This document shows, one piece after another, positions 9,041 to 17,633 of a stretch of DNA of 64,000 bases. A program made the position numbers and the translations under genes. Each line of letters begins with the position of its first letter. Positions within the stretch are counted from its first letter, which is position 1. The notes under the pieces were generated by a model that did not search any database, was not told the origin of the DNA, and worked only from the letters and a program-made list of their open reading frames with translations. The stretch comes from Mucilaginibacter sp. cycad4 (GTDB lineage: Bacteria > Bacteroidota > Bacteroidia > Sphingobacteriales > Sphingobacteriaceae): NCBI RefSeq assembly GCF_034263275.1, contig NZ_CP139559.1, positions 5,580,001 through 5,644,000 on the forward strand. Direction: 5' to 3'.

Positions 9041-9443
9041 GTTTGTTTGCTTTGTTGGTGAATAACAATGATACCGCGAAGGCGAGCAGTACCCCAACTA
9101 TTAATGCACCAAATATCCGTTCAGAAAAATCCTTTATGTTAGCACCCGCTGACGATACGTAGCTAATATAAAGTATTGAACCAAAAACGGCTATGATGCC
9201 GCCTACAATTAATATTTTAAAGCTTTGAAAAAGGGCTTCCAAAAAGCCCATCTGGCCATTACATTCGTTTTTCCGATAGCTCATGATACCGAAAAAAAGC
9301 CCGATAGCCGGTATTATAAATGAAAAGTATTCGGCCGGGGCAACTATATCTTTTTGCGGCATAACACCAAACCGCGGCATGGCAAATATCCACAGAATAC
9401 TTAATATGCCGATGATTCCCCCTGATAACACTGCATTCTTCAT
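9033..9443 (-). CDS. DUF4199-like integral membrane protein
   Basis: This 136-residue protein has four predicted membrane helices (about residues 6-23, 40-55, 75-97 and 110-130). The helix-2/3 connection reads GIMSYRKNECNGQMGFLEALFQSFKI, close to the 'G..FGQAFK.G' pattern of DUF4199 proteins of Bacteroidota. No catalytic motif is seen. It overlaps the downstream DUF2752 start, so the two are likely translated as a coupled pair. The family has no established role. Confidence 0.7.
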   Translation of the reverse strand: MKNAVLSGGIIGILSILWIFAMPRFGVMPQKDIVAPAEYFSFIIPAIGLFFGIMSYRKNECNGQMGFLEALFQSFKILIVGGIIAVFGSILYISYVSSAGANIKDFSERIFGALIVGVLLAFAVSLLFTNKANKLD

Positions 9444-9583
9444 AATTATATAATTAAGGTTGATTTATAAATCGGTATGCGCGTTTACATACATAAATTT
9501 ATCATTTAAAAGTAAATAAGCCCTCATATTGTTTGCATTAATTTTTAGCCGGAAGCTTTTTTATTTTGGCTTTCTTTTTTGTT

Positions 9584-9591
9584 TATCTTTG
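9584..9591 (+). promoter_or_regulatory. Bacteroidota -7 box (TATCTTTG) before mfd
   Basis: TATCTTTG is an exact TAnnTTTG match. It ends 7 nt before the likely TTG start of mfd, so the transcript would begin at or next to the start codon. Confidence 0.55.
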
Positions 9592-9598
9592 CCGCGAT

Positions 9599-12500
9599 TT
9601 GAACATCCGTGATATATTAGACAGATATAAGGCTGATGACCGGATAAAAGCGTTGGCTACCGCGCTTAACGCATCAAAAAATCCAAGGGTACAGCTACGT
9701 GGTTTGGTGGGATCGAGCGATTCGGCCATGGCGGTAGCATTGTATTTTTTGCAGCATACACACATGGTGTTTGTACTGCCCGACCGCGAAGAAGCAGGCT
9801 ATTTCCAGGCCGACCTGGAAAACCTTACCGGCAAAGAAGCCCTGCTGTTCCCCTCATCGTACCGCAAGCCTTTTGAATTTACCCAGCCCGACAGCAGCAA
9901 TGTGCTTGCCCGTGCCGAGGTTTTAAATGAGCTTAACCACAGTACGGAATATGGCCAGCTCATTGTTACCTATCCCGAGGCTTTGGCCGAAAAGGTGATC
10001 GACCGGTCATCGCTTGAAAAAAACACCCTTGAGATAGCTGTTGGCAACAAGCTGAGTATTGATTTTATCAACGAATTTTTGATAGAATATGACTTTGAAC
10101 GGGTTGATTTTGTGTACGAACCGGGCCAGTTCTCTATCCGCGGCGGCATTGTTGATATTTTCTCCTTTTCACACGTGCTCCCTTACCGGGTGGAGTTCTT
10201 CGGCGATTTTATCGAGTCTATCCGTACGTTTGAAATCGAGAGCCAGCTTTCGGTTGAGCATGTTAAAAGCATTACCATTGTACCCAATGTACAATCCAAA
10301 TTTTTAACCGAAAACAATATCTCCCTGCTTGAATACGTGGAGGCAGGGACGCAGGTATGGATCAAAGATGTTCAGTTTACGCTTGATATTATCCAAACCG
10401 GCTACAAAAAGGCGGTAAACCTTTGGAAAGCTCTTTCTGCAGATGAAAAAGCGCAAAACCCCGACTGGATAGACCCTAAATTTGGCTTTACCGACGAAAA
10501 ACTGATCGGCGATCAGCTGCATGATTTTCCGGTGGTGGAGTTTGGCAAGCAGTTCTTTTATCATGATGCCACTGCCATCAATTTTGATATGCGCCCGCAG
10601 CCATCGTTCAATAAAGACTTTACGCTGCTCATCCATAATTTTAAAAACAACGAGGCCGATAAGATTGAAAATTTCATCTTCACCGATTCGGCCAAACAGG
10701 TTGAGCGTTTATATGCCATTTTGGACGATCTGGACAAAACGGTAAAATTTACCCCCGTAAGCATCTCCATACGCGAAGGTTTTATTGATCACGAGCAGAA
10801 AATAGCCTGCTATACCGATCACCAGATCTTTGACCGTTACTATAAATACAAAACCCGCAAGGGCTACCAGCGTTCGCAGGCCATTACGCTTAAAGAGCTC
10901 CGCGACCTGAAACCTGGCGATTATGTTACCCATATTGATCACGGCATAGGCAAATATGCGGGTTTGGAAAAGGTTGACGTTAACGGCAAACAACAGGAAA
11001 TGATCCGCCTGATTTATGCTGATAACGACCTGTTGTATGTGAACATCAACTCGCTTAACCGCATCTCCAAATTCAGCGGTAAAGAAGGCTCCGTTCCCAA
11101 AATGAACAAGCTGGGTACCGACACCTGGGAACGCCTCAAAAAAACAACAAAAAAAAAAGTTAAAGACATTGCCCGAGACCTGATCAAGCTTTACGCCCTT
11201 CGTAAAGCCCAGCATGGCAATGCCTTTTCGCCCGATAGTTACCTGCAAACCGAACTGGAAGCATCATTCCTGTACGAGGATACCCCCGACCAGGAAAAAG
11301 CTACTGCCGATTTCAAAAAAGACATGGAATCGCCCCACCCTATGGACCGCCTCATTTGCGGCGACGTAGGCTTTGGTAAAACCGAAGTTGCAGTTCGCGC
11401 AGCCTTCAAAGCCGTTGCCGACAGCAAACAGGTGGCCATACTGGTACCAACAACTATCCTGGCAGCACAACACTATAAAACTTTTACCGACAGGCTCAAG
11501 GGTTTCCCTGCCAACATTGATTATGTTAACCGCTTTAAATCAACCCGGCAAATCAAGGATACACTGGAGAAACTAAAAGAAGGCAAAGTAGATATCATCA
11601 TAGGCACGCATCGTTTGGTGAGCAAGGATGTGAAATTCAAAGACCTTGGCCTGATGATCATTGACGAGGAGCAGAAGTTTGGCGTATCAACCAAAGAGAA
11701 GCTGAAACAGATGCGCGCCAATGTGGATACGCTTACCTTAACGGCAACGCCAATCCCGCGTACCCTGCATTTTTCATTGATGGGTGCACGCGATCTTTCT
11801 ATCATATCAACGCCTCCCCCAAACCGTCAGCCGGTTGTTACCGAGCTGCACGTATTTAATGATAAGTTGATTAAGGAAGCTGTTGAGTTTGAAATAGACC
11901 GCGGCGGGCAGATCTTCTTTATCCATAACCGCGTTGCCGATTTGCCCCAACTGGGCGGCATGATCCATAAACTGGTTCCTAAAGCCCGTATTGGTATAGC
12001 TCACGGCCAATTGGAAGGTGATGACCTGGAAGATGTGATGCTTAAATTTGTGAACCACGAGTATGATGTACTGGTGGCCACAACTATTATTGAGGCGGGC
12101 CTGGATATTCCTAACGCCAACACCATCATCATCAACTACGCTCACATGTTTGGCCTGAGCGACCTGCACCAGATGCGCGGCCGTGTGGGGAGGAGCAATA
12201 AAAAGGCGTATTGCTATTTATTGAGTCCTCCGCTATCAACGCTAACCAGTGAAGCCCGCAAGCGCCTGAGCGCTATTGAAGAATTCAGCGATCTGGGTAG
12301 CGGCTTTAATGTTGCCATGCGCGATCTGGACATCCGCGGCAGCGGTAACCTGCTTGGTGCCGAGCAAAGCGGCTTCATTGCAGAGATAGGCTTTGAAATG
12401 TACCATAAGATCCTGGACGAAGCCATACAGGAACTTAAAGACGATGAATTTAAAGGCGTATTCCCCGAGGATAAGCCCCGCCCATACATCTCCTTCACCC

Positions 12501-12946
12501 AAATTGATACCGACCAGGAGATCCTGATCCCCGATGAATATGTAACCAATCTCTCCGAGCGGTATAACTTGTATACCGAACTCTCCAAGCTGGAAAACGA
12601 GGTGGAATTGCAGGCATTTCAACAAAAACTGCATGACCGTTTTGGCCCCATACCCGAACAGGTTAACGGGCTGCTTAACACCCTGCGGCTGCAATGGCTG
12701 GGCAAAGCAATTGGTTTTGAAAAGATCTCGCTCAAGAAAAATGTTTTGAGGGGCTATTTTATCACCAACCAGCAATCTACCTATTTTGAAACGGAGGCTT
12801 TCCGTAATGTACTGGGCTTTGTGCAGGCCAACCCAAGGCGTACTAATTTGAAGGAAGTTAAAAACACACTTCGGTTAGGTATTGAGGGTATCGATAGCGT
12901 TGATGAAGCAGTGAGGATGTTAAGCGAGGTGGCTGGGATTGGGTAA
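9599..12946 (+). CDS. mfd: transcription-repair coupling factor Mfd
   Basis: This ATP-dependent translocase (~1115 residues) releases stalled RNA polymerase and recruits UvrA. Visible parts in order are: the UvrB-like N-terminal module; the RNA-polymerase interaction (CarD-like) domain with KPGDYVTHIDHGIGKYAGLE near residue 440; the RecG-like helicase core with Walker A GDVGFGKT (588-595) and DEEQ (689-692); TATPIPRTL and the QMRGRVGRS motif VI; and the C-terminal TRCF domain. The frame is open further upstream (TTG 9566), but the family N-terminus NIRDILDRYK begins right after the TTG at 9599. That TTG sits 7 nt past a -7 box and is the better start. Confidence 0.97.
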   Translation: MNIRDILDRYKADDRIKALATALNASKNPRVQLRGLVGSSDSAMAVALYFLQHTHMVFVLPDREEAGYFQADLENLTGKEALLFPSSYRKPFEFTQPDSSNVLARAEVLNELNHSTEYGQLIVTYPEALAEKVIDRSSLEKNTLEIAVGNKLSIDFINEFLIEYDFERVDFVYEPGQFSIRGGIVDIFSFSHVLPYRVEFFGDFIESIRTFEIESQLSVEHVKSITIVPNVQSKFLTENNISLLEYVEAGTQVWIKDVQFTLDIIQTGYKKAVNLWKALSADEKAQNPDWIDPKFGFTDEKLIGDQLHDFPVVEFGKQFFYHDATAINFDMRPQPSFNKDFTLLIHNFKNNEADKIENFIFTDSAKQVERLYAILDDLDKTVKFTPVSISIREGFIDHEQKIACYTDHQIFDRYYKYKTRKGYQRSQAITLKELRDLKPGDYVTHIDHGIGKYAGLEKVDVNGKQQEMIRLIYADNDLLYVNINSLNRISKFSGKEGSVPKMNKLGTDTWERLKKTTKKKVKDIARDLIKLYALRKAQHGNAFSPDSYLQTELEASFLYEDTPDQEKATADFKKDMESPHPMDRLICGDVGFGKTEVAVRAAFKAVADSKQVAILVPTTILAAQHYKTFTDRLKGFPANIDYVNRFKSTRQIKDTLEKLKEGKVDIIIGTHRLVSKDVKFKDLGLMIIDEEQKFGVSTKEKLKQMRANVDTLTLTATPIPRTLHFSLMGARDLSIISTPPPNRQPVVTELHVFNDKLIKEAVEFEIDRGGQIFFIHNRVADLPQLGGMIHKLVPKARIGIAHGQLEGDDLEDVMLKFVNHEYDVLVATTIIEAGLDIPNANTIIINYAHMFGLSDLHQMRGRVGRSNKKAYCYLLSPPLSTLTSEARKRLSAIEEFSDLGSGFNVAMRDLDIRGSGNLLGAEQSGFIAEIGFEMYHKILDEAIQELKDDEFKGVFPEDKPRPYISFTQIDTDQEILIPDEYVTNLSERYNLYTELSKLENEVELQAFQQKLHDRFGPIPEQVNGLLNTLRLQWLGKAIGFEKISLKKNVLRGYFITNQQSTYFETEAFRNVLGFVQANPRRTNLKEVKNTLRLGIEGIDSVDEAVRMLSEVAGIG

Positions 12947-12979
12947 AATTTAATGTTGGCGTTACAATATAACAGAGGC

Positions 12980-13048
12980 GTTGGCGAGGAGACACGCCAA
13001 CCGGGACGATAGTATTTTATTACCCCGTTGCCGTGTCCCCACGGCAAC
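12980..13048. repeat. inverted pair of REP palindromes (REPIN 1)
   Basis: The left palindrome at 12980-13001 (GTTGGCG...CGCCAAC, then CCGGG) faces an oppositely oriented one at 13027-13048 (CCCC, then GTTGCCGT...ACGGCAAC). Both share the core GGGACAC/GAGACAC and the G/C-rich tail on the inner side. This is the arrangement of a REPIN. It lies 33 bp past the mfd stop. Confidence 0.85.
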
Positions 13049-13079
13049 ATATGCTTCTGATAAGACGTGGGTGAAAAAA

Positions 13080-13177
13080 GTTGGCGTGAGGACACGCCAA
13101 CGGGGAGAAATGGAAACGGGGTTTGTGAAGATACAAACCCCGGGAAATACCCTTGGTTGCCGTGTCCCCACGGCAAC
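13080..13177. repeat. inverted pair of REP palindromes (REPIN 2)
   Basis: The palindrome 13080-13101 (GTTGGCGTG...CACGCCAAC, then GGGG) faces 13156-13177 (GTTGCCGT...ACGGCAAC). A ~54-bp spacer separates them. It directly abuts the 3' end of the transposase remnant. Confidence 0.85.
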
Positions 13178-13184
13178 ATACAAA

Positions 13185-13705
13185 TCACATCGCATCCATA
13201 TAATGCGTTAACCAATCGAACTTTTTATCCTCCTGCTCATAAAACGAACACGACGAAAAATAATAACTATTAGGATCATCGGTTAAATTCCAATGCGCCT
13301 GTAAGGGGTTGAGGTGGATATAATCCAACTTTTGTTCTAACATTTTTCGGTCGAACACTTTTATCGGCAACGAATTGGTTTGCCAAAACAGGTAATTTCG
13401 ATTTCTCAAATCAGTTTTGAACTTTGCCAGTAGCTGCTCATCTGTCGCTCGCAGTTCGTCTAAAAACTGATGCCCGGTAAACTCATAAAGCTGGCGAAAG
13501 GCTTCTCCTTACCATTCATTTTTGATCCCGACCAAATCAGATGAATGTGATTGGGCATAATTACAAACCCATAAATCTCTATCTTTTTCTGTTTAACCAA
13601 ATAGATCAGGCTATTTAATACGATGTGTTTGAATTTATCGGATTGAAGCAGCGGGATCCAGTTGTTAATTGTAGCGGTATAAAAATAGATTTCATCAAAT
13701 TCCAT
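13185..13705 (-). pseudogene. REP-associated tyrosine (Y1/RAYT) transposase, frameshifted
   Basis: Two minus-strand frames together make one ~170-residue Y1 transposase of the REP-associated type. The N-terminal part (13705-13460) ends its recognisable sequence with IYGFVIMPNHIHLIWSGSK, containing the HUH metal motif H-I-H. The C-terminal part reads FTGHQFLDELRATDEQLLAK, then YLFWQTNSLPIKVFDRKMLE, then LDYIHLNPLQAHWNL. The switch from one frame to the other is at an AAA run near 13480 (TTT on the coding strand) and is explained by loss of one T. The gene is bracketed by three REP pairs of one family, as expected for a RAYT and its targets. Inactive unless the shift is a sequencing error or is bypassed. 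Confidence 0.85.
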
Positions 13706-13767
13706 TAAATAAACTTAACAAGAATTTGGAGAAACGATAGCAGTTTGGAATATAGTTTATCTGGCAT

Positions 13768-13908
13768 GTTGTCGTGGAGACACGACAACCGGGGAAGGGT
13801 TTGTCGCTTATCAGAGGCACTGTTAAACGATAAAAGCTACCAGGTTTCCCGATAGCTTTTATTGTTTGTTATATTATTATCCCCCCGTTGCCGTGCCCTC
13901 ACGGCAAC
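13768..13908. repeat. inverted pair of REP palindromes (REPIN 3)
   Basis: The palindrome 13768-13789 (GTTGTCGTG-GAGA-CACGACAAC, then CGGGG) faces 13887-13908 (GTTGCCGTG...CACGGCAAC, preceded by CCCCCC). The 97-bp spacer contains a further hairpin (13830-13862). It lies between the transposase 5' side and the hpt stop. Confidence 0.85.
13830..13862 (-). terminator. possible hpt terminator hairpin
   Basis: ATAAAAGCTA (13830-13839) pairs with TAGCTTTTAT (13853-13862), a 10-bp stem with a 13-nt loop. It is ~75 nt beyond the hpt stop, inside REPIN 3. The T-rich tail is short, so a structural role for the repeat is an alternative. Confidence 0.4.
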
Positions 13909-13936
13909 ATGTTGGTTGTTAAAAACAGACCTATGT

Positions 13937-14476
13937 TTACCCTACCTTTTTATAAATATCCTTTAAGTTACGTCCCAGTTCTTTATAATCGAGGCCATAA
14001 CCTACTACAAATTCGTTTTCAATTTCAAAGCCCACATACTTAAGCTCTTCTATTTTTTTTTGCAGGGAAGCAGGCTTTACCAATAATGAGCATACCCCCA
14101 ATGAAGCAGGCTCCCTTTCTTTCAATTTTTCAATCAGATAGTGAGCCGTATTACCCGTATCAACAATATCTTCAATAATAAGTACATCACGGCCTTTAAT
14201 ATCAACCGTTAAATCAATATCTTCCCGTATTTTTAGCGAACTGGAGACGCCGCCATAATATGAAGCTAATTTGGTGAAGTTAATTTCGCAGGGAATGCTC
14301 ACCTGTTTGATCAGGTCGGCTATAAAAAGAAAGCTGCCGCTGAGTACCCCTATAAAAACCGGTATACTATTGTTATAGTCCTCATTTAATTGTACGCCAA
14401 TGGCTTTCACCCGCTCTTCAATCTTTTCGGCAGTTATCAGTATCTCAAATTCCAGGTCGGCTATTTGTTTTGTCAT
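13937..14476 (-). CDS. hpt: hypoxanthine phosphoribosyltransferase
   Basis: This 179-residue purine salvage enzyme converts hypoxanthine or guanine plus PRPP to IMP or GMP in the cytoplasm. The PRPP-binding signature DVLIIEDIVDTGN is at residues 97-109. The preceding FIGVLSGSFLFIADL segment (41-55) and the C-terminal FVVGYGLDYKELGRNL (near 156-171) are typical of bacterial Hpt. The length is normal. It is divergent from the M16 peptidase gene and apparently monocistronic. No sign of damage. Confidence 0.95.
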   Translation of the reverse strand: MTKQIADLEFEILITAEKIEERVKAIGVQLNEDYNNSIPVFIGVLSGSFLFIADLIKQVSIPCEINFTKLASYYGGVSSSLKIREDIDLTVDIKGRDVLIIEDIVDTGNTAHYLIEKLKEREPASLGVCSLLVKPASLQKKIEELKYVGFEIENEFVVGYGLDYKELGRNLKDIYKKVG

Positions 14477-14608
14477 TTGGTTTAGTTCGTTTTTAAAGGT
14501 AGTATAGTTCCGCCGTTTACATTTAACCCCGGCGAAATTTGATTTTAAGCGCCTAAAATACTATTAATCACTTACAATAGCATGAAAAATAATTGTGACA
14601 TATAAGCT

Positions 14609-14616
14609 TATCTTTG
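14609..14616 (+). promoter_or_regulatory. Bacteroidota -7 box (TATCTTTG) before the M16 gene
   Basis: An exact TAnnTTTG match ends 7 nt before the ATG at 14624. Transcription should start at or within a base or two of the start codon. No clear -33 TTTG at the ideal spacing is seen. Confidence 0.55.
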
Positions 14617-14623
14617 CAGCCGA

Positions 14624-15856
14624 ATGATTGACTATCAACTTTATACTTTGCCCAATGGTATCCGCATCCTGTACAAGCATTGGCCATCGGCAATTACACA
14701 TTGCTGCTTTATTGTAAACGCGGGTTCGCGCGATGAAGTGCCGGGCCAGGAAGGCCTTGCCCATTTTATTGAGCACCTGCTGTTTAAAGAAACCGAACGC
14801 CGTAACACCAGCCAGATCCTCAACAGGCTTGAGCTTGTTGGCGCCGATCTTAACGCTTATACCACTAAAGAATATACCTGCATCCACGCATCGTTGCTTA
14901 ACCAGCACCTTGACCGCACCATGGATCTTTTTGAGGATATATTATTTCATTCCACTTTCCCGGATGATGAGCAGGAGAAAGAGCGCGGTGTTATTTTAGA
15001 TGAGATAGCTTCCTATCTTGACCAGCCCGAAGAAGCCATACAGGATGATTTTGAAGAATTGCTTTTTAAGGGACACCCCATGGGGCAAAACATTTTAGGG
15101 ACGCCCGAAACCGTTGGCAGGCTTAACGGGGATGATATCCGGGGGTTTATAGCGGCAAACTATAATACTACCGAAATGATCTTCGCCGTACATGGCAATT
15201 ATGAATTCAGGAAACTGGTGGCTATGTCTGAAAAGTATTTCGGCCATGTGCCTTTAAATGAGCTTCAAAAAAACCGGGTAAAGCCCGTGCAAGGCCCTGG
15301 TGGGATCCACGTTGTTAATAAACCAATCTCGCAAACACATTGCATTATAGGTACACAGGCTTATTCGTCATCGCACGAGCATAAATGGGGCTTATTATTG
15401 CTTAACAACCTGTTGGGCGGGGTTGGTATGAGCAGCCGGCTTAACCTCGAGATCAGGGAAAAACATGGCATAGCATATACTGTCGAATCAAATTATACCC
15501 CTTTAACTGATACCGGCATCTTCTCTATTTACTTTGGTACCGATACCGAAAAAGCGAACAAAGCTTCAAAACTGGTTCATAAAGAGCTAAAAAAGCTACG
15601 CGAACAAAAGCTGGGCACATTGCAGTTGCACCAGGCGCGGCAAAAATTTATCGGGCAGATAGCATTAGCCGAAGAAAACCGCATGAGCCTCATTATTGCC
15701 ATGGCCAAAAGCATGGTTGATTTTAACCGCGTTGACACACTCGAAGAGATCTTTGGTAAAATTAACCAGGTAAGTGCCGAACAATTGCTGGCCATCAGCA
15801 ATGAAATTTTTGATAATAACCGCTTGATCACTTTGCTATTTGAGCCTAAGCAATAA
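14624..15856 (+). CDS. M16 family zinc peptidase (processing-protease type)
   Basis: This 410-residue pitrilysin-family peptidase is related to mitochondrial processing protease and PqqL-type proteins. It has the inverted zinc motif HxxEH at H47-F-I-E50-H51, with a downstream ligand Glu in EKERGVILDEI about 75 residues later, so the active half is complete. The second half (about 220-410) is the non-catalytic M16 C-domain. No signal peptide is seen, so it is probably cytoplasmic. It is followed after 17 nt by def. The ATG at 14624 lies 7 nt after a -7 box, consistent with a very short or absent 5' leader. Confidence 0.92.
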   Translation: MIDYQLYTLPNGIRILYKHWPSAITHCCFIVNAGSRDEVPGQEGLAHFIEHLLFKETERRNTSQILNRLELVGADLNAYTTKEYTCIHASLLNQHLDRTMDLFEDILFHSTFPDDEQEKERGVILDEIASYLDQPEEAIQDDFEELLFKGHPMGQNILGTPETVGRLNGDDIRGFIAANYNTTEMIFAVHGNYEFRKLVAMSEKYFGHVPLNELQKNRVKPVQGPGGIHVVNKPISQTHCIIGTQAYSSSHEHKWGLLLLNNLLGGVGMSSRLNLEIREKHGIAYTVESNYTPLTDTGIFSIYFGTDTEKANKASKLVHKELKKLREQKLGTLQLHQARQKFIGQIALAEENRMSLIIAMAKSMVDFNRVDTLEEIFGKINQVSAEQLLAISNEIFDNNRLITLLFEPKQ

Positions 15857-15861
15857 TCCTT

Positions 15862-15869
15862 TATTTTTG
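15862..15869 (+). promoter_or_regulatory. -7-like box (TATTTTTG) in the M16-def gap
   Basis: TATTTTTG matches TAnnTTTG and ends 4 nt before the def ATG at 15874. It may give def its own leaderless transcript besides read-through from the M16 gene. Confidence 0.4.
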
Positions 15870-15873
15870 CAGG

Positions 15874-16446
15874 ATGAAATACCCTATCATTGCCTACGGT
15901 GATCCTGTTTTAAGAAAGAAAGCAACAGCTATTGAGCCCGACGAGTATCCGCATATAAAAGAACTGGTTGATAATATGTTTGAAACCATGTATGCGGCCC
16001 GTGGTGTTGGCCTGGCAGCGCCGCAGGTGGGTATGTCAATGCGTTTATTTGTAGTTGATGCTACCCCTTTTGATGATGATGAGCCGGAGCTGAAGGATTT
16101 CAAAAAAGCATTCATCAATGCCACTATACTGGAAGAAACCGGTGAGGAATGGGGTTTTAACGAAGGCTGCCTGAGCATTCCGGATATTCGTGAGGATGTA
16201 TACCGCAAGCCGGTTGTGCGCATGTCATACTATGATGCCGAGTGGAAACATCATGAAGAAACTTTTAAGGGAATGGCCGCGCGTGTTATCCAGCACGAAT
16301 ACGATCATATTGAAGGCAAACTGTTTACCGATAAACTAAGCCCGTTGCGTAAGCGTCTTATCGAAAAGAAGCTTAACGATATTTCAAAAGGCATGGTTGA
16401 TGTGGATTATAAAATGAAGTTCCCCAACATTAAAAAAGGAAGATAA
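15874..16446 (+). CDS. def: peptide deformylase
   Basis: This 190-residue Fe/Zn enzyme removes the N-formyl group from nascent proteins. All three motifs are present: GVGLAAPQVG (44-53), EGCLS with the metal ligand Cys99, and HEYDH (H141, catalytic E142, H145). Length and C-terminal extension suit Bacteroidota enzymes. It sits 17 nt after the M16 peptidase gene and is followed by a strong terminator. Confidence 0.97.
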   Translation: MKYPIIAYGDPVLRKKATAIEPDEYPHIKELVDNMFETMYAARGVGLAAPQVGMSMRLFVVDATPFDDDEPELKDFKKAFINATILEETGEEWGFNEGCLSIPDIREDVYRKPVVRMSYYDAEWKHHEETFKGMAARVIQHEYDHIEGKLFTDKLSPLRKRLIEKKLNDISKGMVDVDYKMKFPNIKKGR

Positions 16447-16469
16447 TACGTTATCCAAAACATATGAGG

Positions 16470-16493
16470 AGCCGCCGCACAGCGGCTTTTTCT
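16470..16493 (+). terminator. Rho-independent terminator after def
   Basis: A 6-bp GC stem (AGCCGC with GCGGCT) is followed by TTTTTCTTTT, 24 nt after the def stop. Confidence 0.8.
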
Positions 16494-16581
16494 TTTGGTA
16501 TGCTTTTATAAATATTTAACTACGCTTGTAAAAATTACAATACCATATCGCTGCATTAAACCAATCCACGTAATTTCGGTC

Positions 16582-16613
16582 TTTGTTTTGGCATTTTTAA
16601 TGCGTTATATTTA
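16582..16613 (+). promoter_or_regulatory. Bacteroidota promoter of the isomerase-like gene
   Basis: TTTG (16582-16585), 20 nt, then TATATTTA (16606-16613) fits the -33/-7 consensus with one mismatch in the last base. The predicted start is about 20-25 nt upstream of the ATG at 16642. Confidence 0.5.
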
Positions 16614-16641
16614 CACAACCAATCATAAAAATCATAAACCA

Positions 16642-17526
16642 ATGACTACCAGACGATCTTTCCTAAAAACTTCGGCGCTACTTTCAGCAGGCCTGTTGAC
16701 GGCTCCTAATTTGTTTGCATATGATAAAAAATATATAGGCTTACAATTATATACTGTACGTGATGCTATGGCTGCCGACCCGGTTGCTGCATTGGCAAAA
16801 GTTGCTAAAACAGGCTTCACCTCTGTTGAAGGCGCAACTTATACCGGTACCGAATTATTTTATGGCATGCGCCCCGGCGATTTTGCAAATGTTTTAAAAC
16901 AAAACGGCCTCATTATGCCAAGCGCGCATTACCGTTTAGGCGAGGAGCTGGTTAACGGCGAACACCAGAAAGGTACCATCATGAACGACTGGAAAAAAGC
17001 GGTTGATGATGCTGCCGAAGCCGGTGTGCAATATATGGTTTGCGCATACTTGTCGCAATCAGAACGCGGCAATCTGGACCATTATAAAAACGTGGCCAAC
17101 ATGCTTGATATAGCCGGCGAAACCTGTAAAGGCGCGGGCATCCAGCTTTGCTACCACAACCACGATTTTGAATTTATACAGGAAAACGGCAAATACCCGT
17201 ACGAGATCCTGTTGGAAAACACCGATAAGGACATGGTAAAAATGGAAATGGACCTTTACTGGGTAACCAAGGCCAACCAGGACCCTATCGCGCTTATCAA
17301 CAAGCATCCGGGCCGTTTCCCGTTATGGCATGTTAAGGATATGGATAAAACCCCTGAAAAGAAATTTACCGAAGTTGGCAACGGCGTTATCGACTTTAAA
17401 AAGATCTTTACCCAGGCCAAAAAATCGGGCTTGAAATACTTTTTTGTTGAGCAGGATGTTTGCCCCGGCGATCCGTTCAACAGCATTGCACAAAGCATCA
17501 GCTATATTAAAAAGAACCTCGTGTAA
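16642..17526 (+). CDS. Tat-exported sugar phosphate isomerase/epimerase-like protein (AP endonuclease 2 fold)
   Basis: This 294-residue TIM-barrel protein is of the xylose-isomerase-like family. The N-terminus is a twin-arginine signal (MTTRRSFLKTSALLSAGLL, cleavage near LFA), so it is periplasmic. The ORF is open 147 nt further upstream, but the Tat motif and promoter position set the ATG at 16642. Barrel features include QLYTVRDAM (strand 1), CYHNHDFEF near 175-183 with metal-binding His/Glu, MEMDLYWV near 208-215 and WHVKDMDK near 235-242, matching the metal ligands of the family. The substrate is unknown; homologs act on carbohydrates such as keto-sugars. Confidence 0.9.
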   Translation: MTTRRSFLKTSALLSAGLLTAPNLFAYDKKYIGLQLYTVRDAMAADPVAALAKVAKTGFTSVEGATYTGTELFYGMRPGDFANVLKQNGLIMPSAHYRLGEELVNGEHQKGTIMNDWKKAVDDAAEAGVQYMVCAYLSQSERGNLDHYKNVANMLDIAGETCKGAGIQLCYHNHDFEFIQENGKYPYEILLENTDKDMVKMEMDLYWVTKANQDPIALINKHPGRFPLWHVKDMDKTPEKKFTEVGNGVIDFKKIFTQAKKSGLKYFFVEQDVCPGDPFNSIAQSISYIKKNLV

Positions 17527-17550
17527 TATTGCTTTTACACTGATATCTGA

Positions 17551-17586
17551 AGGCCTGCATTTAAAACAAATTGCAGGCCTTTTTAT
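17551..17586 (+). terminator. Rho-independent terminator after the isomerase-like gene
   Basis: A perfect 9-bp stem (AGGCCTGCA with TGCAGGCCT) is followed by TTTTTATTTTA, 24 nt after the stop. Confidence 0.9.
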
Positions 17587-17633
17587 TTTATAAGGGCAAA
17601 TAGTATTTATAATACATTTAACGTAAAGGGAAA

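Noticed and set aside
12961..13908. CRISPR-like array in the repeat-rich stretch after mfd
   Set aside because: The repeats are palindromes in alternating orientation with unequal spacers and a RAYT gene between them, so they are REPINs; there are no cas genes.
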